From the NCBI RefSeq assembly GCF_008728195.1, contig NZ_CP031598.1:1922001-1986000 (forward strand): a DNA stretch of 64,000 nt, read 5' to 3'. The stretch comes from Roseovarius indicus (GTDB lineage Bacteria > Pseudomonadota > Alphaproteobacteria > Rhodobacterales > Rhodobacteraceae). The position numbers and the translations under genes were made by a program. Of this stretch, positions 50,536-59,210 are shown piece by piece. Every line of letters starts with the position of its first letter. The first letter of the stretch is position 1. The notes beneath the pieces were generated by a model. The model saw nothing but the letters and a program-made list of their open reading frames with translations, was not told where the DNA came from and searched no databases.

Positions 50536-51432
50536 TCAATCTTCGGCAAAGGCGCTACGGGCGCCTGCCGATTCCTGCGTGCGGAAGATCGAGCCGGTGT
50601 CGGGTGCCGGGGGCAGGGGCATGGTGACGGGAACCTGCTCCAGTCGTGGGGTCAGACAGGGTGTGCCGGTGATCGTGCGATCCTGCAGGTCGTCCCAGAA
50701 TTTCCGCTGGCCGAGCGCGTGGAAGTAGGAATTCGAGCCGAGGATCGGCCAGGCGTCGGCGCTGGCGCATTCGTAGAAGAGGATCATCCGCGCCCGGTCG
50801 CTCCGGTTGGGGGCGGAGCCGTGCAGGAGCCGGGCGTGATGCACCGTCATGCTGCCCGCCTTGCCGGTGAGGGTGACGATCTTCTCGCGGTCGAAGGCCG
50901 GGTCGTCGGGGTTGATGGCGCCGGCGAAGACGCCGTTGGACGTATGGTCGAGCACCGGGCCGCGATGGGTGCCGGGGATGACCATGAGGGGGCCGTTCGC
51001 CTCGTCCACGTCTTCCAGCATCAGGCCGAAGGCAAGCAGGTCGTCATTGGTGTGCGGGTAGAAGGCCCAGTCCTGATGCCATTCCACCGCGCGCCCGCCG
51101 CCTGGGGCCTTGGTGTTGAGCTTGGAGGTCAGGATCGTGGTGTCGGGGCCGAGCAGGTCGTTGAGCACTTGCGTCATGGTGGAGTGGCGCAGCACCTCCC
51201 AGAAATACGGGTCCTGCTTGTGGGGGATCTTGATGCGGGTCAGGCGGGGGCTGTCGGGGCCGTGGCCCTTGTCGAGGTCGTAGACATCGTTGCTTTCGCT
51301 GACGGTACGCGAGGCGTCGATGAGGCGTGCGGTGATGGCGCGCAGGCGGTCGAGCTGGTCGGGCGTGACCGCGTTTTCGATCATCAGGTAGCCGTTCTCG
51401 GCGTAAAACGCCCGTTGCGCGTCGCTCAGCAT
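50536..51432 (-). CDS. Phytanoyl-CoA dioxygenase family Fe(II)/2-oxoglutarate oxygenase
   Basis: This 298-residue protein has the iron triad His119-x-Asp121 (WHQD) and His204 (LLHGS). It converges on the RraA-like gene and follows the dehydrogenase and SDR genes in one - strand operon headed by a GntR-type operator. Substrate unknown. Two oxygenases of this family in one sugar-acid regulon suggest the substrate needs an oxidative activation step. Confidence 0.85.
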   Translation of the reverse strand: MLSDAQRAFYAENGYLMIENAVTPDQLDRLRAITARLIDASRTVSESNDVYDLDKGHGPDSPRLTRIKIPHKQDPYFWEVLRHSTMTQVLNDLLGPDTTILTSKLNTKAPGGGRAVEWHQDWAFYPHTNDDLLAFGLMLEDVDEANGPLMVIPGTHRGPVLDHTSNGVFAGAINPDDPAFDREKIVTLTGKAGSMTVHHARLLHGSAPNRSDRARMILFYECASADAWPILGSNSYFHALGQRKFWDDLQDRTITGTPCLTPRLEQVPVTMPLPPAPDTGSIFRTQESAGARSAFAED

Positions 51433-51446
51433 CGCGTTGTCCTCTC

Positions 51447-52367
51447 TCAGCGGCCTTTCTTCACCTCGGCTTCCATGTCGAGCCCGTTCAGCCGGCCCAC
51501 GTGATCCGACAGCATCGGCACGTAATCCTGTCCGGCGCCGATGGCCTCGGCATGGGTGAAATAGTGTTTCGCGGCGGCGGCCATGACGTTCATCACGCCC
51601 GCATCGGTGGCCATGGCGTTCACATAGCGGATGTCCTTGGACATGTTGGCGATCGAGAACTTGTGGGCGTCGCGGTCGCGCTCGCAGACATAGGTCATGA
51701 ACGTGCCGAAGAAGCCGCTGCCGAGGCGGCTGGGCCCGATCACCTCGCGGAAGGTGTGGGGCGAGATGCCGACCTTGGCGCCAAGGGCGGCCGTTTCGGA
51801 ATAGAGCGCCGCGTAGGCCGCGCCGAGGAAGTTCATCAGCAGTTTCATCTTGTGGCCCGAGCCGGTGGGGCCGATGCGGGTGATGGTGCCGGCCCAGCAG
51901 TCGATGACGGGCGATACGGTGGCGAAATCACCCTCGTCGCAGCCGACCATCGCGTCGAGCTTGCCTTCCTCGGCCTCTTTCGGGGTACGGCCAAGGGGCG
52001 CGTCGACCATCTTCACGCCTTGCGCTGCCATCTCTTCCGCCAGTGCCATGGTCGAGACCGGGTCGGCGGTGGTGGTGTCTATCACGATCAGCCCCTCGCG
52101 CGCCCCGGCAAGGATGCCGTCAGGCCCGCGGATCACGGCCTCGACCTGGGGCGAGTTGGAAAGGCAGATATGGACGATGTCGCAGTTTTCGGCCATCTCT
52201 TTCGGGCTGGCGGCTTCCTTCGCGCCCATGCCGAGCAGGCTGTCCACCGGCTCGCGGTTCACGTTGCCCTTGATCCAAAGGTCGTAGCCGCCCTTGAGGA
52301 TGTTCTTGGCCATGCCGTGGCCCATCAGGCCCACGCCGATGAAACCGATGACGGGTTTGTCGCTCAT
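51447..52367 (-). CDS. Beta-hydroxyacid dehydrogenase (3-hydroxyisobutyrate dehydrogenase family)
   Basis: This 306-residue protein has the Rossmann motif GFIGVGLMGHGMA, DAPLGRTP in place of DAPVSGG, and catalytic Lys175 (GHKMKLLMN). It is the closest relative in this window of the protein at 43583. It lies between the SDR and the dioxygenase genes with gaps of 12 and 14 bases. Confidence 0.85.
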   Translation of the reverse strand: MSDKPVIGFIGVGLMGHGMAKNILKGGYDLWIKGNVNREPVDSLLGMGAKEAASPKEMAENCDIVHICLSNSPQVEAVIRGPDGILAGAREGLIVIDTTTADPVSTMALAEEMAAQGVKMVDAPLGRTPKEAEEGKLDAMVGCDEGDFATVSPVIDCWAGTITRIGPTGSGHKMKLLMNFLGAAYAALYSETAALGAKVGISPHTFREVIGPSRLGSGFFGTFMTYVCERDRDAHKFSIANMSKDIRYVNAMATDAGVMNVMAAAAKHYFTHAEAIGAGQDYVPMLSDHVGRLNGLDMEAEVKKGR

Positions 52368-52379
52368 GTCTGTTCTCCC

Positions 52380-53141
52380 TTAAAGGCTGGCCGTGATGCC
52401 GCCGTCGACGAACAGCGTGTGACCGTTGACGAAGCTCGCCGCGTCTGAGGCGAGAAAGATGCAGGCGCCGACGAGTTCCTCGACCTCGCCCCAGCGGCCG
52501 GCCGGGGTGCGGTTCTCGAGCCAAGTGGTGAAGTCCGGGTCGGCGACGAGGGCGGCGTTGAGCGGCGTGTCGAAATAGCCCGGCGCGATGGCGTTGCAGT
52601 TGAGCCCGTGTTTCGCCCAGTCGGTCGCCATGCCCTTGGTCAGGTTGGTGACGGCGCCCTTGGAGGCGGTGTAGGGCGCGATGCCGGGGCGGGCGAGAAG
52701 GCTTTGCACGCTGGCGATGTTGATGATCCGGCCTGATTGCCGGGCGATCATGTGGCGGGCGGCGGCCTGGCCCACGTAGAAGACCGAATTCACGTTGGTG
52801 CGCATCAGGCGGTCGAAATCCTCGGGCGGGAAATCTTCCAAAGGCGTGCGGTGCTGCATGCCGGCGTTGTTGACGAGGATGTGGATCGGGCCGGTATCGG
52901 CTTCGTATCGGTCGATGGCGTCACGGGCGGCGGCTGCGTCGGTCACGTCGAAGGGCAGGGTGGCGACCTCGGCGCCCTCGGCGCGCAGTTTCTCCGCCGC
53001 TTCCTCCAGCCGGTCGGCGTTACGCGCGTTCAGCACCAGCCGGGCCCCGGCCTGTGCCAGACCGCGTGCCAGGGCAAGGCCGATGCCCATGGACGAGCCG
53101 GTGACGAGGGCCGTGCGGCCCGTCAGATCGAACAGTTGCAT
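52380..53141 (-). CDS. SDR-family oxidoreductase (gluconate 5-dehydrogenase-like)
   Basis: This 253-residue protein has TGSSMGIGLALARGL, NNAG and the catalytic YTASK, and resembles gluconate 5-dehydrogenase (IdnO/Gno). Together with the L-idonate 5-dehydrogenase-like gene divergently placed at 53259 it suggests 5-keto-gluconate/idonate interconversion. The GntR-type operator lies 60 bases before its start. Confidence 0.85.
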   Translation of the reverse strand: MQLFDLTGRTALVTGSSMGIGLALARGLAQAGARLVLNARNADRLEEAAEKLRAEGAEVATLPFDVTDAAAARDAIDRYEADTGPIHILVNNAGMQHRTPLEDFPPEDFDRLMRTNVNSVFYVGQAAARHMIARQSGRIINIASVQSLLARPGIAPYTASKGAVTNLTKGMATDWAKHGLNCNAIAPGYFDTPLNAALVADPDFTTWLENRTPAGRWGEVEELVGACIFLASDAASFVNGHTLFVDGGITASL

Positions 53142-53201
53142 TCATCCTCCCTGCGGCGGTCCGGCGGGAAATTCGCATTCCCTGTCAAACGCGCCTTGAT
53201 C

Positions 53202-53217
53202 AAATGGTATACCATTT
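53202..53217. promoter_or_regulatory. Predicted GntR operator 4
   Basis: AAATGGTATACCATTT, 16 bases, perfect palindrome, 41 bases before the + strand idonate-dehydrogenase-like gene and 60 before the - strand SDR gene, so it can serve both divergent operons. Confidence 0.78.
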
Positions 53218-53258
53218 TTATAACGATGCAAGCGGAACCCCGGCGGAGGAGACGGGCG

Positions 53259-54296
53259 ATGACGGCGCTCTATGCCCATGCGGCGAAAGACCTGCGGCTG
53301 GAAGACTGCCGCGCGGCCGATCCGGAGCCGGGACAGGTTCTGATTGGGATGGCCCGTGGCGGAATCTGCGGATCGGACCTGCATTACTTCAACCATGGCG
53401 GTTTCGGTGCCGTGCGGCTGCGCGAGCCGATGATCCTCGGGCACGAGGTGGCGGGGGTGGTCGAGGCGCTGGGCGAAGGGGTCGAGGAGCTGTCTGTCGG
53501 CGAGCTAGTGGCGGTGTCGCCGTCGCGGCCCTGTGGCAGTTGCGGCGAATGCCTGCGGGGTCTGCCGAACCATTGCCTGAACATGCGCTTCTACGGCTCG
53601 GCGATGCCGTTCCCGCATGTGCAGGGCGCATTTCGCGCCAAGTTGGTGGCGGAGGCGTCGCAATGCGTGGCCGCAAAGGGGCTGGAACCGGCCGAGGCGG
53701 CCATGGCCGAACCGTTATCGGTGGCATTGCACGCGGTGCGCCGGGTGGGCGAGATGCTGGGGCGCCGGGTTTTGGTGACGGGCTGCGGGCCGATCGGTGT
53801 GCTGGTCATCCTGGCCGCGCGGCGGGCCGGGGCGGCGGAGATCATCGCCACTGATATCGCCGAGAACGGGCTGGCATTTGCCCGGGCGGCGGGGGCGGAT
53901 GCGGCTTTGGATACGTCGAAAGATCCCGAAGCGCTGGCGCCTTACGCGGCAGGTAAGGGCTGCCTCGACGTGCTGTTCGAATGCTCGGGTGCCGAGGCGG
54001 CGCTGGCAGGTGGCATAGCGGCGCTCAGGCCGCGGGGGCAGGTGGTGCAGCTGGGCCTTTCGGGCGACATGCGGCTGCCGATGATGCAGATCACCGCGAA
54101 GGAACTGTCGCTCAGCGGCTCGTTCCGGTTTCACGAGGAATTCGCGGTGGCGGTGGACCTGATGCGCAAGGGGCTGATCGACGTGGCCCCGCTGATCACT
54201 CACAGCTTTCCGTTGTCAGAGTATGACCATGCCTTCGCCACCGCCTCGGACAGGGCACAGTCGATGAAGGTACAGCTGGATTTCACCGCATGCTGA
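53259..54296 (+). CDS. Zinc-dependent L-idonate 5-dehydrogenase-like enzyme
   Basis: This 345-residue medium-chain dehydrogenase has catalytic-zinc residues (GICGSD and GHEVAG), structural-zinc cysteines (SRPCGSCGECLRGLPNHCLNM) and an NAD motif (GCGPIGVL). The sequence pattern matches L-idonate 5-dehydrogenase. It should oxidise a C5 hydroxyl of an aldonate. CGGAGGA precedes the ATG. It begins an eight-gene + strand operon and is overlapped by the LysE gene. Confidence 0.82.
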   Translation: MTALYAHAAKDLRLEDCRAADPEPGQVLIGMARGGICGSDLHYFNHGGFGAVRLREPMILGHEVAGVVEALGEGVEELSVGELVAVSPSRPCGSCGECLRGLPNHCLNMRFYGSAMPFPHVQGAFRAKLVAEASQCVAAKGLEPAEAAMAEPLSVALHAVRRVGEMLGRRVLVTGCGPIGVLVILAARRAGAAEIIATDIAENGLAFARAAGADAALDTSKDPEALAPYAAGKGCLDVLFECSGAEAALAGGIAALRPRGQVVQLGLSGDMRLPMMQITAKELSLSGSFRFHEEFAVAVDLMRKGLIDVAPLITHSFPLSEYDHAFATASDRAQSMKVQLDFTAC

Positions 54297-54892
54297 CCTT
54301 TGCCGCCGCCGTCTTCTTCCTGATCATCACGCCCGGGCCCGGGGTGATGACGACGGCCGGGTTCGGCGCGGCTTACGGGTTCAAGGCTTCGCTGCGTTAC
54401 CTGGTCGGGCTTTTCATCGGCACCAACCTGGTGATGCTGGCGGTGATGACGGGCCTGGCGGCGGTGATCCTGTCGGTGCCGTGGCTGCGCAACGTGCTGA
54501 TGTTCGCCTCGGTGGCCTACCTGCTTTACCTCGCCGGGCGCATTGCCTTTGCCGGCGCGAAGGTGGCGTTCATGGAGGCGAAATCGCCCCCCGGCGTGCT
54601 GGGCGGCATCACGCTGCAGGCGATCAACCCCAAGGCCTATGCGGTGAACACCTCGCTGATCACCGGGTTCGATTATGCGCCCGATGCCTTCCTGTTCGAG
54701 ATGATTTCCAAGGCGCTGATCATGAATATCATCTGGATTCCCATCCACCTGGCCTGGCTTTGGGCCGGCGTTTCGTTGCACAAGCTGAACCTGTCGGACC
54801 GCACGCAGCGGACGATCAACATCCTCATGGCCCTGTCGATGCTGGGGGTCGTGGCGCTGGCGCTGTGGTCGGCCTCGCGCGGGGCCGGGTGA
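54290..54892 (+). CDS. LysE-family exporter
   Basis: This 200-residue membrane protein has the characteristic ITPGPGVMTTAGFGAAYGFKAS start and about six membrane segments. It belongs to the LysE/RhtB family, which usually exports amino acids, but in this operon it may expel a surplus acid intermediate. Its ATG lies seven bases inside the end of the previous gene. Confidence 0.82.
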   Translation: MLTFAAAVFFLIITPGPGVMTTAGFGAAYGFKASLRYLVGLFIGTNLVMLAVMTGLAAVILSVPWLRNVLMFASVAYLLYLAGRIAFAGAKVAFMEAKSPPGVLGGITLQAINPKAYAVNTSLITGFDYAPDAFLFEMISKALIMNIIWIPIHLAWLWAGVSLHKLNLSDRTQRTINILMALSMLGVVALALWSASRGAG

Positions 54893-54915
54893 GGAGGAGA
54901 CATGGAGGAGAGCGC

Positions 54916-55833
54916 ATGACCCACGCCACCTATTCAGGCATCTGGCCGGTCGCACCGACACCGTTTCACCCCGACGGCCAAATCGACACCGAGGGGATGA
55001 CGCGGGTGCTCGACTGCATGATCGACCAGGGGGTCGACGGGATCTGTATCCTTGCCAACTTCTCGGAACAGTTCCTGATTTCCGACGAGGAGCGGGCGCT
55101 GCTGACGCGGCTGTCGCTGGAGCATGTGGCGGGGCGGGTGCCAGTGATCGTGACGATCAGCCATTTCGCGACGCCCATTGCTGTGGAGCGGGCGCGGTTT
55201 GCCAAGGAACTGGGCGCCGATATCGTGATGATGATGCCGCCCTATCACGGGGCGCTCTTGAAGGGGACGGCCGAGCAGACATTCGAGCAGTTCCGAGCGG
55301 TGGGCGAGGTGGGTATCCCGATCATGCTGCAGGATGCGCCGCTGTCGGGGGTCGATCTGCCGGTGCCTCTGCTGGTGCGGATGGCGAGGGAGATCGAGAT
55401 GCTGAAGCTCTTCAAAATCGAATGCCCGCAGGCGGCGGCCAAACTGCGGGCGCTGATTGACGAGGGGGACGATGCGATCGAGGGGCCATTCGACGGGGAG
55501 GAGGCGATCACGCTGCTGGCCGATCTGGATGCCGGGGCGACGGGGACGATGACCAGCGCGATGATGCCCGACTTGATCGGACCGGTGGTGCGGGATTTCC
55601 TGGCCGGCAACCGGCAGGCGGCGATTGAGGGGTATGCCAGGGTGCTTCCCGCCGTGAACCACGAGAACCGGCAATGCGGGTTCAGGTCTGCCAAGGCGGC
55701 GATGGTGGAGGGCGGGGTGATCGCCTCGGACTTTTGCCGCCACCCGATCCCGCCGCTGCATCCCGACACGCGGGCGATGCTGATGGAACTGTTGCGGCCG
55801 CTTGACCCGATGGTGCTGTCATGGGGGAAATGA
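54916..55833 (+). CDS. DapA-family dehydratase (L-2-keto-3-deoxyarabonate dehydratase-like)
   Basis: This 305-residue (beta/alpha)8 protein has LQDAPLSGVDLPVPLL at the position where true DapA has the catalytic tyrosine, and a Schiff-base lysine in LFKIECPQ. This matches the AraD type that dehydrates L-2-keto-3-deoxyarabonate to 2-oxoglutarate semialdehyde. It lies with an FAH-type dehydratase in the same operon. GGAGGAGAG and GGAGGAGAGCG motifs precede the ATG. Confidence 0.8.
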   Translation: MTHATYSGIWPVAPTPFHPDGQIDTEGMTRVLDCMIDQGVDGICILANFSEQFLISDEERALLTRLSLEHVAGRVPVIVTISHFATPIAVERARFAKELGADIVMMMPPYHGALLKGTAEQTFEQFRAVGEVGIPIMLQDAPLSGVDLPVPLLVRMAREIEMLKLFKIECPQAAAKLRALIDEGDDAIEGPFDGEEAITLLADLDAGATGTMTSAMMPDLIGPVVRDFLAGNRQAAIEGYARVLPAVNHENRQCGFRSAKAAMVEGGVIASDFCRHPIPPLHPDTRAMLMELLRPLDPMVLSWGK

Positions 55834-57230
55834 GGCGCATCGAAACCGCCCTGCCGGAGTTGCAGGCGCTTCTGGGCGAGCGGCTTGTGACGTCGGAGGC
55901 CGACCGCGCGTTGCACGGTCAGAACGAGACTTACTACCCGGTCACCCCGCCCGATGCGGTGGCCTATCCGGAGAATACGGAGGAGGTGTCGGCCATCCTG
56001 CGGCTTTGCAACCGTCACGCTGTGCCGGTCACGGCCTATGGCGCGGCGAGCAGCCTTGAAGGGCAGCACCTGGCGATTCAGGGGGGGATCAGCCTCGACA
56101 TGAGCCGGATGGGCGCGGTTCTGGCGGTCAATGCGGAGGACCTGAACGCGGTGGTGCAGCCCGGGATTACCCGCAAGCGGCTGAACGAGGAGTTGCGGGC
56201 GACGGGGCTGTTCTTTCCGGTCGATCCCGGCGCGGATGCCAGCATCGGTGGGATGGCCGCGACGCGGGCGAGCGGGACGACCGCGGTGCGCTATGGCACG
56301 ATGCGCGAGAATATCCTCGCGCTCGAGGCGGTGATGGCGGATGGCACGGTGATCCGCACCGGCAGCCGGGCGCGGAAAAGCTCGACCGGGTATGACCTGA
56401 CGCATCTGCTGGTGGGCTCGGAAGGCACGCTGGGGATCATCACCGAACTGACCCTTCGGCTTCAGGGCATTCCGGAGGCGATCAGCGCGGCGACCTGCCG
56501 GTTTCCCTCGGTCGAGGATGCGGTGAACTGCGTGATCCTGACGATCCAGTCGGGCCTGCCGATGGCGCGGATCGAGTTGCTGGACGAGATGATGGTGAGG
56601 GGGTTCAACCGGTACTCGCAGGCCGACCTGCCCGAGGAGCCCCACCTGTTCCTGGAGTTCCACGGCTCGCCGGCCGCGGTGGCCGAGCAGCGCGACGCCT
56701 TTGGCGAGATTGCCACGGAGTTCGGGGCGGATGGCTGGAAGACCGCCGATACCACCGAGGAGCGGAACGCGCTGTGGGAGATGCGGCACAAGGCGCATTA
56801 CGCATCGGCCGCCTTTGGCAAGGGCGGGCATATCTGGCCCACGGATGTCTGCGTGCCGATCTCGCATTTGGCCGAGGCGGTGTTGCAGGCGCAGCGGGAT
56901 GCCAAGCGGCTGGGGCTGACGGCGACGATCGTGGGGCATGTGGGCGACGGGAATTTCCATGCCGGCTTGAGCGTCGATCCGGGGGATGCGGACGAGATGG
57001 CGCGTGCTGAAGAGTTCACGCAGGCACTGGCGGAAACCGCGCTGCGGCTGGGCGGCACGGTCAGCGGCGAGCATGGGATCGGGCTTGGCAAGCAGAAATA
57101 CATGACGGCCGAGCATGGCGCGGCGCTGGCCTACATGCGGGCGATCAAGGCGGGGTTCGACCCCAACAACATTCTCAACCCCGGCAAGCTTCTGCCGCCG
57201 GGCAACCGGGAGATTTCGGATGGTTCCTGA
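55821..57230 (+). CDS. FAD-linked D-lactate/glycolate dehydrogenase family protein (GlcD-like)
   Basis: This 469-residue protein has the FAD-binding PP loop (GGMAATRASGTTAVRYG, about 149-165; LVGSEGTLGIITELTLRL, about 196-213) and the C-terminal GHVGDGNFHAG metal site and GTVSGEHGIG. The family oxidises 2-hydroxy acids with an electron-transfer acceptor. It starts 12 bases inside the previous gene and ends 11 bases inside the next, so it is part of a densely overlapped operon. Confidence 0.87.
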   Translation: MGEMRRIETALPELQALLGERLVTSEADRALHGQNETYYPVTPPDAVAYPENTEEVSAILRLCNRHAVPVTAYGAASSLEGQHLAIQGGISLDMSRMGAVLAVNAEDLNAVVQPGITRKRLNEELRATGLFFPVDPGADASIGGMAATRASGTTAVRYGTMRENILALEAVMADGTVIRTGSRARKSSTGYDLTHLLVGSEGTLGIITELTLRLQGIPEAISAATCRFPSVEDAVNCVILTIQSGLPMARIELLDEMMVRGFNRYSQADLPEEPHLFLEFHGSPAAVAEQRDAFGEIATEFGADGWKTADTTEERNALWEMRHKAHYASAAFGKGGHIWPTDVCVPISHLAEAVLQAQRDAKRLGLTATIVGHVGDGNFHAGLSVDPGDADEMARAEEFTQALAETALRLGGTVSGEHGIGLGKQKYMTAEHGAALAYMRAIKAGFDPNNILNPGKLLPPGNREISDGS

Positions 57231-58362
57231 CGACGGCAAGGCGACACTGGTCGGGCGTATCTGGCGGCCGGGGATCGGCCCGGCGGTGGTGCGGCTCGAC
57301 GGCGACGCGGTGGTGGACATCACCAGCCGGGAGCTTCCCACGATGCAGGCGTTGCTGGAGGCGGATGATCCCGCGGCCGCGGCCCGCGAGGCGGGTGGCG
57401 ACACTGTCTGCACGCTGGCGGAGCTGACGGCGTGTTCGACCGAGGATGCCGGGGCGGATGACCTGCGGTTGCTGGCGCCGCCGGATTTGCAGGCGATCAA
57501 GGCCGCCGGGGTGACCTTTGCCGAAAGCATGGTCGAGCGGGTGATCGAGGAGCAGGCGGCGGGCGATGCCGACCGGGCCGAGGCGATCCGGGCAAGGGTG
57601 AAATCGGTGATCGGCGACAGCCTGTCGGGGATCGAGCCGGGGTCGGATCAGGCCATGCAGGTCAAGGCGGTGCTGCAGGAGGAAGGCTTGTGGTCGCAGT
57701 ACCTGGAGGTTGGCATCGGCCCGGATGCGGAGGTGTTCACCAAGTGCCAGCCCATGGCCTCGGTGGGGAGCGGGGCGGCCGTGGGGTTGCACCCGGTGTC
57801 GAGCTGGAACAACCCCGAGCCGGAAGTGGTGCTGGCGGTCAATTCGCGTGGGGTCGTCGTGGGGGCGACGCTGGGCAACGACGTGAACCTGCGGGACGTG
57901 GAAGGGCGCTCGGCGTTGCTTCTGGGCAAGGCCAAGGACAACAATGCCTCCTGTGCGCTAGGGCCGTTCCTGCGGCTCTTCGACGAGGGGTTCGGGATGG
58001 AGGATGTGCGCCGGGCCGAGCTGACCATGCGGGTCGAGGGCCAAGATGGCTTCGTGCTGGAAGGCCATTCCTCGATGACGAAGATCAGCCGCGACCCGGC
58101 CCAGATCGTGGCGCAGACCATCGGGGCGCATCACCAGTACCCGGATGGCTTCTTCCTGTTCCTCGGCACCATGTTCGCGCCGGTCAAGGACCGGGGCGCG
58201 CCGGGGCAGGGCTTTACCCATAAGGGCGGCGACGTGGTGACGATCAGCGAACCGTCGCTGGGGGCGCTGAGCAACATTGTGCGGCTGTCGACCGAGTGCC
58301 CGGAATGGGTATTCGGGACGGCTGCGCTGATGCGGAACCTGGCGCAGAGGGGGCTGTTGTGA
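57220..58362 (+). CDS. FAH-family 2-keto-3-deoxypentonate dehydratase (XylX-like)
   Basis: This 380-residue protein matches the pattern of Caulobacter XylX (2-keto-3-deoxyxylonate dehydratase of the Weimberg pathway). The shared segments are LKAAGVTFAESMVERVIEEQ-like, LWSQYLEVGIGPDAEVFTK, NNPEPEVVL, LGNDVNLRDVEGRSALLL and HHQYPDGFFLFLGTMFAP. It would remove water from a 2-keto-3-deoxy acid to give 2-oxoglutarate semialdehyde. The ATG at 57220 is chosen; the downstream part overlaps nothing else. Confidence 0.85.
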   Translation: MVPDDGKATLVGRIWRPGIGPAVVRLDGDAVVDITSRELPTMQALLEADDPAAAAREAGGDTVCTLAELTACSTEDAGADDLRLLAPPDLQAIKAAGVTFAESMVERVIEEQAAGDADRAEAIRARVKSVIGDSLSGIEPGSDQAMQVKAVLQEEGLWSQYLEVGIGPDAEVFTKCQPMASVGSGAAVGLHPVSSWNNPEPEVVLAVNSRGVVVGATLGNDVNLRDVEGRSALLLGKAKDNNASCALGPFLRLFDEGFGMEDVRRAELTMRVEGQDGFVLEGHSSMTKISRDPAQIVAQTIGAHHQYPDGFFLFLGTMFAPVKDRGAPGQGFTHKGGDVVTISEPSLGALSNIVRLSTECPEWVFGTAALMRNLAQRGLL

Positions 58363-59210
58363 CGGCGGTGGAGGTGTTTGACGACACGAATTGCCTGCTG
58401 GGGGAGGGACCGCTCTGGCACCCGCTGCGGGGGCAGTTCTTCTGGTTCGATATCGACGCGCACCGGCTTTACACGCGCACGGACGAGGGGCAGCAGGTGT
58501 GGCAGTTCGACGAGCATGTCTCGGCCGCCGGGTGGGTGGACGAGGCGCGGCTGCTGGTGGCGTCGGAGAGTGCGCTGATTGATTTCAACGTGGAAACGGG
58601 GGCGCATGCGAAGGTTTGCGACCTCGAGGCGGACAACCCGGCGACCCGGTCGAACGATGGTCGGGCGGACCCCTATGGCGGGTTCTGGATCGGGACGATG
58701 GGCAAGATGAAGGAGCCCGGCGCGGGGGCGATCTATCGGTATTACCGGGGCGAGCTTCGGCGGCTTTATGCGCTTTGGTCGATCCCGAATGCCATGTGTT
58801 TCACGCCGGACGGGCGGTTTGCCTATCTCTCCGATACGCCGACGGGCAAGGTCTGGCGGCAGGCGCTGGATGGTGAGGGCTGGCCCTCGGGGGCGCCGGA
58901 GCTGTTCGTTGATCTGCCCGGAGACCGGTACCGGCCGGACGGGGCGGTGGTGGATGCCGATGGCAACCTGTGGTGTGCGCAGTTCCGGCACGGGAAGGTG
59001 GCGGTTTTCGATCCTGACGGCCGGGAGGTGCGGAGCATCGCGCTGCCTGCAAAGCGCACGACATGCCCGGCCTTTGGCGGGGAGGATCTGCGAACGCTGT
59101 TCGTGACCAGTGCCAGCCAGGAGCCGGAGGTCACGACCGAGCATGACGGGCGGACATATGCGCTTCGTGTCGACGTGGCGGGGCAGCAAGAGCACCGGGT
59201 GATCCTGTGA
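58359..59210 (+). CDS. SMP-30/gluconolactonase family lactonase
   Basis: This 283-residue beta-propeller protein has metal-ligand Glu in LLGEGPLWH, SNDGRADPYGGFWIGTM and IPNAMCFTPDGRFAYLSDT, typical of sugar lactonases. It should hydrolyse the lactone formed by a dehydrogenase such as the idonate-type enzyme or Udh. A GTG start overlaps the previous stop by four bases, and its end overlaps the kinase gene. Confidence 0.88.
   Translation: MTAVEVFDDTNCLLGEGPLWHPLRGQFFWFDIDAHRLYTRTDEGQQVWQFDEHVSAAGWVDEARLLVASESALIDFNVETGAHAKVCDLEADNPATRSNDGRADPYGGFWIGTMGKMKEPGAGAIYRYYRGELRRLYALWSIPNAMCFTPDGRFAYLSDTPTGKVWRQALDGEGWPSGAPELFVDLPGDRYRPDGAVVDADGNLWCAQFRHGKVAVFDPDGREVRSIALPAKRTTCPAFGGEDLRTLFVTSASQEPEVTTEHDGRTYALRVDVAGQQEHRVIL

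Noticed and set aside
55245..57530. A 761-codon - strand frame opposite the DapA-like and FAD-dehydrogenase genes.
   Set aside because: Shadow of two clearly recognised + strand enzymes; its own sequence has no domain.
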